From Archangium gephyra (lineage in GTDB: Bacteria; Myxococcota; Myxococcia; Myxococcales; Myxococcaceae), in contig NZ_CP011509.1 of NCBI RefSeq assembly GCF_001027285.1, positions 4,100,501 to 4,164,500 of the forward strand: DNA of 64,000 nt, written 5' to 3'. Shown in pieces: positions 36,382 to 43,642 of the stretch; position 1 is the first letter of the stretch; every line of letters starts with the position of its first letter. The notes under the pieces are model-generated. The model was given only the letters and a program-made list of their open reading frames with translations, did no database searches and was not told where the DNA came from. The position numbers were made by a program, and so were the translations under genes.

Positions 36382-36896
36382 GCCCGTCCCAGTCCGTCCT
36401 GCTCAGCTACTTCGACAGCGAGGAGCACGTCCTCGAGGCCACCCGGGCCGCCCGTGAGGCCGGGTACGCGGTGCATGACGTCTACACGCCCTACGCCATC
36501 CACGGCATGGACGAGGCCATGGGGCTGAAGCCCTCGCGCCTCACCTGGGTCTGCTTCGGGGCGGGGTTTCTGGGCGCCACGTCCGCGCTGTCGCTCCAGT
36601 ACTACACGTCGGTGGTGAGCTGGCCGCTCAACGTGGGCGGCAAGCCGTTCAACTCGTTCCCGGCATTCATCCCGGTGACCTTCGAGCTCACCGTGCTGTT
36701 CGCGGGACTCTTCACCGTGGCGGCCTTCCTGCTGCGCTCGCGGTCCTTCCCCGGCAGCAAGCGGGAGGCGCTGCCCCGGGTGACCGATGATCGCTTCGTG
36801 CTGGCGCTGCGCGCGGACGAGTCGGACGCGAAGGTGAAGGCACTCCTCGCGCGGCACGGTGCGCTGGAGGTGGAGCAGATGGAGGTGGCGTCGTGA
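36378..36896 (+). CDS. actD: Alternative complex III subunit ActD (DUF3341)
   Basis: 172 residues. A soluble N-terminal part ([38 protein letters not shown]) is followed by two transmembrane helices around residues 55-120 and a cytoplasmic C-terminal domain ([14 protein letters not shown]). This matches the DUF3341 family, which is ActD. It has no cofactor and stabilises the membrane part. It overlaps actC (ATGA) and actE (GTGA). Confidence 0.93.
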   Translation: MSPSQSVLLSYFDSEEHVLEATRAAREAGYAVHDVYTPYAIHGMDEAMGLKPSRLTWVCFGAGFLGATSALSLQYYTSVVSWPLNVGGKPFNSFPAFIPVTFELTVLFAGLFTVAAFLLRSRSFPGSKREALPRVTDDRFVLALRADESDAKVKALLARHGALEVEQMEVAS

Positions 36897-37465
36897 AATG
36901 GCTCATCATGGGGACCAGCGTGCTCGCCGCGGCCCTGCAGGTGGGGTGTGAGCGGGACGTCTCCCAGCCCAACCTCGAGTACGCGCCGGACATGTACGGC
37001 TCCGTGCCGTACGACAGCTACGCGCCCAACCCCAACACGCGCGATGGCAAGACGTTGATGGCGCCCGCACCGGGCAGCATTCCCCGGGGTTACTCGCCGC
37101 TGCGCTATGGCCCGGGCCCCGAGGAGGCCACCCGCGCCGCCACGGACCTGAAGAATCCCTTCGAGTCCTCGGAGCCGGTGCTGGAGCGCGGCAAGGTGGC
37201 CTTCAACCGCTACTGCTCGCACTGCCACGGCTCGGGTGGGCTCGGGGACGGGCTGGTGGCCGCTCGCTTCCCCCGGCCTCCGTCGCTGCTGGCCGAGCAT
37301 GCCCTCGGCCTCGCCGACGGGCAGATCTTCCACATCATCACCCAGGGACAGGGGCTGATGCCGGCCCATGGCTCCCAGGTGGCACCGGAGGATCGCTGGA
37401 AGATCGTCCATTACCTGCGCTCGATGCAGTCTCCGGCGCGGACCGCGCGGAAGGACACACCATGA
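36893..37465 (+). CDS. actE: Alternative complex III subunit ActE, mono-haem cytochrome c
   Basis: 190 residues from a GTG whose GTGA overlaps the actD stop. A lipobox-like signal, LAAALQVGC, makes it a probable lipoprotein. The single haem motif CSHCH lies in VAFNRYCSHCHGSGG with a candidate axial Met at GLMPAHG. ActE takes electrons from ActA and passes them to the oxidase or soluble cytochrome. It overlaps actF by ATGA. Confidence 0.94.
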   Translation: MKWLIMGTSVLAAALQVGCERDVSQPNLEYAPDMYGSVPYDSYAPNPNTRDGKTLMAPAPGSIPRGYSPLRYGPGPEEATRAATDLKNPFESSEPVLERGKVAFNRYCSHCHGSGGLGDGLVAARFPRPPSLLAEHALGLADGQIFHIITQGQGLMPAHGSQVAPEDRWKIVHYLRSMQSPARTARKDTP

Positions 37466-38628
37466 GCTCCTCGGGAATCGTCGTCGGCCCCAACATCCGC
37501 GGGGTTTGCATGGGAGTGGCGGCGCTCGGCCTGTCCGCACTGGGCGCGGGTCTGGCCCTCTCGCCCACCCGCGGCTTCTCCAGCCTGCTGATCAACGGCT
37601 TCTTCTTCCTCACGCTCGCACTGGGCGGCGCGGTGTTCCTCGCGCTCAACTCCGTGGCCAACGCGGGCTGGTACACCGTCTTCAAGCGCATCCCCGAGGC
37701 CTTCGCCTCCTACGTGCCCGTGGGCGCGGCGAGCCTCCTGGTGGTGCTCGCGGGGCTGCCCTCGCTGTACCTGTGGGCCCGCCCCGGCGTCATGGAGACG
37801 GACCACCTGCTGCACCAGAAGGCCGCCTTCCTCAACGCGCCAGGCTTCGCCATCCGCATGGCCGTGATGCTGGCTATCTGGGCCTTCTTCACCTGGCGGC
37901 TGCGGCGGAACTCGCTGGCCCAGGACTCCGAGGCCTCGCCCAGGCCCACGCGGCGGAACGTGGCCACCTCGGCGGTGTTCCTGGTGCTGTTCGCCATCAC
38001 CTTCTGTCTGGCCAGCTTCGACTGGCTGATGAGCCTGGAGCCGCACTGGTTCAGCACCATCTACGGTCTCTACAACATCGCCGGCATGCTGGCGTCGAGC
38101 GTGGCGGCGATCACCGTGGCCGTGGTCCTGATGAAGCGCTCGGGGCTGATGAAGGAGATCAACACCAGCCACCTGCACGACCTGGGCAAGCTGATGTTCG
38201 GCTTCGCCACCCTGTGGGCCTACCTCTGGTTCTCCCAATTCCTGCTCATCTGGTACTCGAACATCCCGGAGGAGACCGTCTACTTCATCCACCGGATGCA
38301 CGGGGGCTGGGAGCCGCTGTTCTACTTGAACCTGGCGCTCAACTGGGCGCTGCCCTTCGTGCTGCTGTTGCCGAAGCCGGCCAAGCGCAATCCCTCACAC
38401 CTGTGCTTCGTCGCTGGCGTCATGCTGGCGGGCCGGTGGTTGGATCTGCACCTGATGATCTCCCCCGCCAACATGCCCGAGTACGCAGGCGTTGGCGTGT
38501 GGGACGCGGCGGGGCTGCTGGGGCTCGGAGCTCTGTTCGTGCTGACGGTGACGCGGACGATGGGCTCGGTGCCGCTCATCGCGCGCCATGATCCGTACCT
38601 CGTGGAGAGTCTGCACCACCACACCTGA
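37462..38628 (+). CDS. actF: Alternative complex III subunit ActF, quinol-binding membrane protein
   Basis: 388 residues with about ten transmembrane helices. Recognisable features are NSVANAGWYTVFKRIPEAFASYVP, CLASFDWLMSLEPHWFSTIYGLY and YLWFSQFLLIWYSNIPEE, typical of ActF, the second NrfD-like membrane subunit. It is the last core gene, and a strong terminator follows 40 bp later. With actA-E it forms a complete alternative complex III, which oxidises menaquinol and reduces cytochrome c in place of a bc1 complex. Confidence 0.95.
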   Translation: MSSSGIVVGPNIRGVCMGVAALGLSALGAGLALSPTRGFSSLLINGFFFLTLALGGAVFLALNSVANAGWYTVFKRIPEAFASYVPVGAASLLVVLAGLPSLYLWARPGVMETDHLLHQKAAFLNAPGFAIRMAVMLAIWAFFTWRLRRNSLAQDSEASPRPTRRNVATSAVFLVLFAITFCLASFDWLMSLEPHWFSTIYGLYNIAGMLASSVAAITVAVVLMKRSGLMKEINTSHLHDLGKLMFGFATLWAYLWFSQFLLIWYSNIPEETVYFIHRMHGGWEPLFYLNLALNWALPFVLLLPKPAKRNPSHLCFVAGVMLAGRWLDLHLMISPANMPEYAGVGVWDAAGLLGLGALFVLTVTRTMGSVPLIARHDPYLVESLHHHT

Positions 38629-38668
38629 GCCCTCTCTCCCTGTGCGAGGGCCCGTGTGTGGGCCGTGG

Positions 38669-38712
38669 GCCGAGGTCACCGCTCCTCCGGTGGCCTCGGC
38701 TGTTGTTTTTTC
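38669..38712 (+). terminator. Rho-independent terminator of the alternative complex III operon
   Basis: GCCGAGGTCACCG (38669-38681) pairs with CGGTGGCCTCGGC (38688-38700), 13 bp with one T-G wobble and a 6-nt loop, followed by TGTTGTTTTTTC. This is the best canonical terminator in the window. The T run contains the stop codon of the convergent desaturase gene (38711-38713). Confidence 0.9.
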
Positions 38713-39811
38713 AGAGCACGGCCACCACGAGCGGTGCCGCCGCGAGCCGCACCGCCTCGACCACCGGTCCCCAGCGCCTGCCCTCCAGCACTCCGCCCAA
38801 CCCTCCCATCGACGCGAGGAACCAGGCCGCGAACGCGAGCCGCTCGGGCTGGGACAGCGAACGGCTCCGGACGAGGAACAGCACCGTGACGGCCAGCGTC
38901 AGCACGCCCACCACGCCCACGTAGAGCGCCACCCGGCGAGAGGTGCTCACCTCGAACCGGGGCCGGTCCGCCACGGCCTCCGCGGCCGGAACCTCCACGC
39001 CCGGTGGGGTCCACTCGGGTGGCATGAACCACACCTTGAGCTTGTCCAGCGCACGTGGGGCCTTCCTGGCTCGGGCCACGAGCTCACCGAAGGGCGCCAG
39101 GGCGGCCACCAGCGGGTTGAACGTACGGACCGGCTTCACCGTGCCGTAGGTGGTCCGCTCCTCCTCGGACTCGAAGGTGCCGAACAGCCTGTCCCAGAGG
39201 ATGAGGATGCCGCCGTGGTTCTTGTCCAGATAGCGGCCGTTGCAGGCATGGTGCACGCGGTGGTGCGAGGGCGTGACGAGCACCCACTCGAGCGGCCCGA
39301 GTCTGCCGATCAGCTCCGTGTGCACCCAGAACTGGTAGAGCGTGTTGAGCGCCGCCGCCGTGGCGAACATGGCCGGCGGAAAGCCGATCCACGCGAGCGG
39401 CAGATAGAAGAGGCGCGAGACGAGCGGCTGGAACGGTCCCTGCCGCAGGGCCACGGCCAGGTTGTAGTCCTCGCTCTGGTGGTGCGGTGCATGGGCCGCC
39501 CAGGCCAGGTTCATCCGGTGCGAGGCGCGGTGGAACCAGTAGTAGGCGAAGTCGACGCCGAACATCAGCACCACCCACGCCAGCGCCGAGGACGCGGAGA
39601 TGTCGAGCAGCCGGTACTGGTAGACCGCCAGGTAGGCGCCCGCCAGCAGACCCACCGCCACCGTGGTGAAGACCGTCTGCGCGGACCCCAGCGAGAGGTT
39701 CGCGAAGACATCCGGCCCCCGGAACACGCGCCGGCCCTGGAAGCGTCCGCACAGCCACTCGACGCCCATCAACAGGAAGAAGAGGGGGATGGACAGGGTG
39801 ATGAGATTCAT
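38711..39811 (-). CDS. Sterol desaturase/fatty acid hydroxylase superfamily protein
   Basis: 366 residues from the ATG at 39811. Four to six hydrophobic segments surround the His-box set of the superfamily: WFHRASHRMN, HAPHHQSEDYN and HRVHHACN, the di-iron ligands. A further pair of hydrophobic segments at the C-terminus is additional. Family members hydroxylate or desaturate sterols, sphingolipids, alkylglycerols or carotenoids in the membrane. Myxobacteria make sterols, ether lipids and sphingolipids, so several substrates are possible. A large hairpin covers its ribosome binding site (39815-39860). Confidence 0.9.
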   Translation of the reverse strand: MNLITLSIPLFFLLMGVEWLCGRFQGRRVFRGPDVFANLSLGSAQTVFTTVAVGLLAGAYLAVYQYRLLDISASSALAWVVLMFGVDFAYYWFHRASHRMNLAWAAHAPHHQSEDYNLAVALRQGPFQPLVSRLFYLPLAWIGFPPAMFATAAALNTLYQFWVHTELIGRLGPLEWVLVTPSHHRVHHACNGRYLDKNHGGILILWDRLFGTFESEEERTTYGTVKPVRTFNPLVAALAPFGELVARARKAPRALDKLKVWFMPPEWTPPGVEVPAAEAVADRPRFEVSTSRRVALYVGVVGVLTLAVTVLFLVRSRSLSQPERLAFAAWFLASMGGLGGVLEGRRWGPVVEAVRLAAAPLVVAVL

Positions 39812-39814
39812 GGC

Positions 39815-39860
39815 GAGCGCTCCTCGGGGCGAGTCTCGCACGACTCGCCCGGGAGCGCTC
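39815..39860 (-). promoter_or_regulatory. Long hairpin over the ribosome binding site of the desaturase gene
   Basis: GAGCGCTCC (39815-39823) pairs with GGAGCGCTC (39852-39860), and GGGCGAGTC (39827-39835) with GACTCGCCC (39842-39850); loop of 6 nt, internal 3/1 bulge, 18 bp in total. On the minus strand the right arm includes GAGGAG, the likely Shine-Dalgarno sequence, immediately before the ATG at 39811. It could terminate the upstream gene, or hold back translation, or both. There is no T tract. Confidence 0.55.
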
Positions 39861-39872
39861 CAGCCGCGGGAC

Positions 39873-40490
39873 TCAGTCCCAGATGAAGGTGATCTCGCTG
39901 TCGAGCCGCCCCGTCTGCCGGCTCCTCACCCCCACCATCGTCGCGCCCCCCAGCTCGAGCAGCATCTCCACCATGCCCGCGTAGTACGCGTGCGGCATGA
40001 ACTCGCGCTTGAGGATGACGCGGCCCTGCTTGGGGCCGATCCACTCGACCACCTGGCTGCCGAAGCTCACGGAGGCCTTGCGCGCCGAGGGCAGGCTCTC
40101 CACCAGGCGCTTCGGATCCTTCCCCGACAGGTTCAGCAACATCCTGCCCGCCGTGGTCCCCAGGAAGTCCATGACCGCATCGCGGCCGAGCTTGCGCATC
40201 GCCTGGTCGTGGCTCGCGCACCGCGAGAGCAGCGACGGCATCGCGATGGACAGGAACTGCAGCTGCAGCGTGGCGGGGTAGTTGAAGACGTCCACGAGCT
40301 GCTCGTGCCCGCTGGCCTCCAGGCAGCGCCGGGCCACGGCGTCTCCGGCCAGCGCGCGGATGGACTTCAGCATGCCATTCAGGAACAGCCCCCGGGCGGT
40401 GTCCTGCGGGGTGCAGTGCGACATCCGCATGCCGCAGTCGTGCTGCCAGTCGATCGGAGCCTGGTTCCACGAGACTTGCGCGCTTTCCAT
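39873..40490 (-). CDS. DUF2378 (TIGR02265) family protein
   Basis: 205 residues from the ATG at 40490, preceded by the strong Shine-Dalgarno GGAGGGAGAT. A mostly helical protein with no signal or membrane segment. Conserved-looking features are TARGLFLNGMLKSIRALAG near the N-terminus and SFGSQVVEWIGPKQGRVILK in the second half, ending in strands. This is the myxobacterial paralogous family TIGR02265/DUF2378, many copies per genome, function unknown. It is transcribed in the direction of the desaturase gene, divergent from the FG-GAP lipoprotein. Confidence 0.85.
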   Translation of the reverse strand: MESAQVSWNQAPIDWQHDCGMRMSHCTPQDTARGLFLNGMLKSIRALAGDAVARRCLEASGHEQLVDVFNYPATLQLQFLSIAMPSLLSRCASHDQAMRKLGRDAVMDFLGTTAGRMLLNLSGKDPKRLVESLPSARKASVSFGSQVVEWIGPKQGRVILKREFMPHAYYAGMVEMLLELGGATMVGVRSRQTGRLDSEITFIWD

Positions 40491-40846
40491 ATCTCCCTCC
40501 AGAGGATGGGTGACAACGGCACACATTCGGCTTCCCGGTATTTCTCGGGTCACCCCACCGTGCCCATCACGTCTCCCTTTCTAGAAGGCCTCCGCGCGTG
40601 AGGCTGTGAATCGGCTCACAGGTTTCGCTGAATCTTCATGCGGGCGAGGCCGTGAGCGCGTGTGGGTGTCCAGGCCCGCGGTGATTTTGCTGAGCGGATG
40701 GAGCCCACACACACAAAGACATTCATGGGTGACGTCTTATTTGCAGGTTTTGGCGTGGAAAGAGGCGTGTCGTTTCTTACATGCTTGCACCGGCCTTCCT
40801 GCGTGTGGAGCGCAGACCCCTGGCCGATCGAGAAAGAGGGACGTGC
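40491..40846. other. Intergenic region between divergent genes
   Basis: 356 bp with no convincing gene; open frames on the plus strand here lack the third-position bias. It must hold promoters for the DUF2378 gene (left) and the FG-GAP lipoprotein gene (right). It contains a CRP-like palindrome at 40604-40621 and a less GC-rich stretch near 40700-40770. No -35/-10 pair could be fixed with confidence. Confidence 0.6.
40604..40621. promoter_or_regulatory. CRP/FNR-type operator palindrome
   Basis: CTGTGA-ATCGGC-TCACAG, a perfect 6-bp inverted repeat with 6-bp spacer, contains TGTGA-N6-TCACA, the core of CRP-type binding sites. It lies 113 bp upstream of the DUF2378 start and 225 bp upstream of the lipoprotein start, a usual place for a shared operator. 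Which regulator binds is not known. Confidence 0.55.
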
Positions 40847-43513
40847 ATGAAGATGAGGACCCGAGGCTGGACGTGGAGTGCCGCTGGCGCCCGGAGTGCG
40901 CTGATGGGCTCGGCGGTACTGGCGCTGACGGCGTGCAGTGGCGTGCGCGACGAACAGCAGTCAGGACAGGCACCCACGGCTCAGCAGCTCGCCCAGGCGA
41001 CACCGCCCGAGGCCCTGCCATCGCCCACCCCCAGCACCACCACCGACACCGCGACTCCTTCCGGCAGTGTCACCCCCAGCACCCCCACTCCGACCAGCAC
41101 CGCCACCCCTCCCAGCGCCGCCAGCCTCGCGGCGGAGCTGCAGCTCGAGTGGAAGGGCAGTGCGGTGCTGCCGGAGTACAAGCAGGTGATGATGACGCCC
41201 GTGGTGGTGGACGTGAACGGGGACCGCTTCCCGGACATCGTCTTCAGCTCCTTCGACGGCGACTACTACAACCGGACCAACGAGAACGGCGGCAACGGCA
41301 ACAGCAATGGCGTGCTCCGGGCCATCAGTGGCAAGGATGGGCGCGAGCTGTGGACCGCGGCGGATCCCTACGCCCGCGTGAAGCCCGCCGCCAGCATCGC
41401 CGCCGGTGACATCGACGCTGATGGCAAGGTGGAGATCTGCGGCATCCCCGAGAACGGCCGCGGCATCATCTGCTTCGAGAACGACGGCACCTTCAAGTTC
41501 CGCTCGGCTCCGGATGCCTACGACTACAACGAGTGGGGTGGCCCCTCGCTCGCGGACCTCGAGGGCGACGGCACCGTGGAGATCCTCGACGGCAACCGCG
41601 TCTACAGCCACACGGGCGCCCTGAAGTGGGTGGGCTCGGATGGCATGGGCGGCGCCCTGTACACCGGCCCCGTCTCCTTCGCGGCGGACATCGACCAGGA
41701 TGGCCTCCAGGAGGTGGTCAACGGCCGCTCCGTCTACCGCGCCGATGGCAGCCTCAAGTGCGCCAACACGGAGATTCCGCACGGCTTCGCGGGCGTGGCC
41801 AACTTCGATGAGGATCCGGCCGCGGAGATCGCCGTGGCGGGCTACGGCCAGGTGAGCCTGCTCGACGACGACTGCCGGCTGCTGTGGACCCGCTCGGTGC
41901 ACTACACCGATCCGGGGCAGCCCTTCCCCACGAAGCCGGGCCACGGCGGCCCGCCCAACATCGCGGACTTCGATGGCGACGGCCAGGTGGAGATCGGCCT
42001 CGCGGGTGACTGGAACTACACCGTCTACGGGGCCAATGGCGCCGTGAAGTGGACCCACACCATCCAGGAGTACAGCTCCGGCAAGACGACCTCCACCACC
42101 TTCGACTTCGAGGCCGATGGCAGGACCGAGGTCATCTACGCCGACGAGCTCTACCTGCGTGTCTTCGACGGCGCCACCGGCGCGCTGCGCTGGCAGACCC
42201 GTCACAGCTCCGGCACCACGCACGAGCTGCCCCTCGTGGTGGATGTGGACGCGGACGGCAGCGCGGAGATCATCGTGGTGGAGAACAACCACGCGGCCCC
42301 GGGCTTCAATGGCATCCGCGTGTACGGTGACCGTGACAACGCCTGGGTGGGCACGCGCGGCATCTGGAACCAGCACGCCTACTCCATCACCAACGTCAAC
42401 GACGATGGCTCCATTCCGGCGCACCCGGTGGCCAACTGGCTCACCCCGGGCCTCAACACCTTCCGCTCCAATGCTCCGGGCACCGCCGCCGTCTGCCGCG
42501 TGACGGGCGCGTGGGAGAACACCGCCAGCCTGGCGCTGCCTCGCATCCTGCACACCGCCGCGCTCCTCGAGGACGGCCGCGTGCTGGTGGCGGGTGGCTT
42601 CAACACCACCTCCGAGCTGTATGACGCGGCCACGGGTACCTGGAAGCGCACCGGTGACACGCTCGCCACGCACCACTACCACTCGATGACGCGGCTGCTG
42701 GATGGGCGCGTGCTCATCGCTGGCGGCGGGACGTGCCCCATCACGCTCGCCACCGCCGAGGTGTACTACCCGGCCCTGGGCCGCTGGAAGGCCACCGGCA
42801 GCCTGGTCGTCTTCCGCACCCACCACACCGCCACGCTGCTCCCCAACGGCAAGGTGCTGATCGCCGGCGGCGAGGACACCTCCGGCGCCGCGCTGAGCTC
42901 GGTGGAGCTGTACGATCCGGCCACGGGCACCTTCTCGCTCGCCGGGAACATGGGCACGGCCCGCCGGGATCACACGGCCACGATGCTCCCCAACGGCAAG
43001 GTGCTGGTGGCGGGCGGTGGCAACGACGCCTACGCCACCCTGGGCTCGGCGGAGCTGTACGACCCGGCTACCGGCGCCTGGACGTCCGTGGGCGGCATGG
43101 GCACGCCGCGCAGCTTCCACACGGCCTCGCTGCTGCCCAACGGCAAGGTGCTGGTGGCGGGCGGTGGCAGCTGGGACATCGCCAGCAGCTCCTCGGCCGA
43201 GCTGTATGACCCGGCCAAGGGCACCTGGGCGGCCACCGGCAGCATGAGCACGCCGCGCCGCTTCCACACGGCCACGCTGCTCCCCAATGGCAAGGTGCTG
43301 GCCACCGCTGGCTACCACCAGGCCACCGGCATCCTGAAGGCCGCCGAGGTGTACAACCCGGCCACCGGGACCTGGTGCCCCGCGGGCAGCCTCAACGTGG
43401 ACCGCTACGGCCACACGGCCACGCTGCTCGATGACGGCCGCGTGCTGTCCACCGCGGGCGTCAGCAACACGGACCAGGCGTCCGTCGAGCTGTTCAGCGT
43501 GGGCGGCAAGTAG
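40847..43513 (+). CDS. Large lipoprotein with FG-GAP/VCBS-type and Kelch repeats
   Basis: 888 residues from the ATG at 40847. The lipobox LALTAC puts Cys near residue 28, followed by a Thr/Pro/Ser-rich linker (about 45-95). Residues about 100-520 hold repeats of the form VDVNGDRFPDIV, GDIDADGKVEI, DIDQDGLQEV, DFDGDGQVEI and DVDADGSAEI, calcium-binding loops of FG-GAP/VCBS beta-propeller blades. Residues about 550-885 contain six Kelch-type blades with a recurring HTATLLPNGKVLVAGG and ELYDPATGTW. Two beta-propellers on the cell surface suggest binding of a partner protein or polysaccharide. A hairpin terminator follows. It is regulated perhaps through the CRP-like site upstream. Confidence 0.88.
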   Translation: MKMRTRGWTWSAAGARSALMGSAVLALTACSGVRDEQQSGQAPTAQQLAQATPPEALPSPTPSTTTDTATPSGSVTPSTPTPTSTATPPSAASLAAELQLEWKGSAVLPEYKQVMMTPVVVDVNGDRFPDIVFSSFDGDYYNRTNENGGNGNSNGVLRAISGKDGRELWTAADPYARVKPAASIAAGDIDADGKVEICGIPENGRGIICFENDGTFKFRSAPDAYDYNEWGGPSLADLEGDGTVEILDGNRVYSHTGALKWVGSDGMGGALYTGPVSFAADIDQDGLQEVVNGRSVYRADGSLKCANTEIPHGFAGVANFDEDPAAEIAVAGYGQVSLLDDDCRLLWTRSVHYTDPGQPFPTKPGHGGPPNIADFDGDGQVEIGLAGDWNYTVYGANGAVKWTHTIQEYSSGKTTSTTFDFEADGRTEVIYADELYLRVFDGATGALRWQTRHSSGTTHELPLVVDVDADGSAEIIVVENNHAAPGFNGIRVYGDRDNAWVGTRGIWNQHAYSITNVNDDGSIPAHPVANWLTPGLNTFRSNAPGTAAVCRVTGAWENTASLALPRILHTAALLEDGRVLVAGGFNTTSELYDAATGTWKRTGDTLATHHYHSMTRLLDGRVLIAGGGTCPITLATAEVYYPALGRWKATGSLVVFRTHHTATLLPNGKVLIAGGEDTSGAALSSVELYDPATGTFSLAGNMGTARRDHTATMLPNGKVLVAGGGNDAYATLGSAELYDPATGAWTSVGGMGTPRSFHTASLLPNGKVLVAGGGSWDIASSSSAELYDPAKGTWAATGSMSTPRRFHTATLLPNGKVLATAGYHQATGILKAAEVYNPATGTWCPAGSLNVDRYGHTATLLDDGRVLSTAGVSNTDQASVELFSVGGK

Positions 43514-43528
43514 CCTCTCCCACGCACT

Positions 43529-43572
43529 CGAGGCCCCGGTCCGGTGGAACGTCCACCGCGCCCGGGGCCTCG
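43529..43572 (+). terminator. Nested hairpin after the FG-GAP/Kelch lipoprotein gene
   Basis: CGAGGCCCCGG (43529-43539) pairs with CCGGGGCCTCG (43562-43572), and inside it CGGTGGA (43542-43548) pairs with TCCACCG (43552-43558). The stem is 18 bp in two parts, and it begins 16 bp after the stop codon. No T tract follows. Confidence 0.6.
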
Positions 43573-43642
43573 CTACCGTCACGGGGCTCGGCGTCACATG
43601 CTAGTGTGCCGCCGTCCGCTGTGACGGGAGTATTGCCGAGCC

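Noticed and set aside
40961-43597. Long minus-strand reading frame opposite the FG-GAP/Kelch lipoprotein
   Set aside because: His/Val/Gly/Arg-rich shadow of the repeats on the plus strand, no signal peptide or domain.
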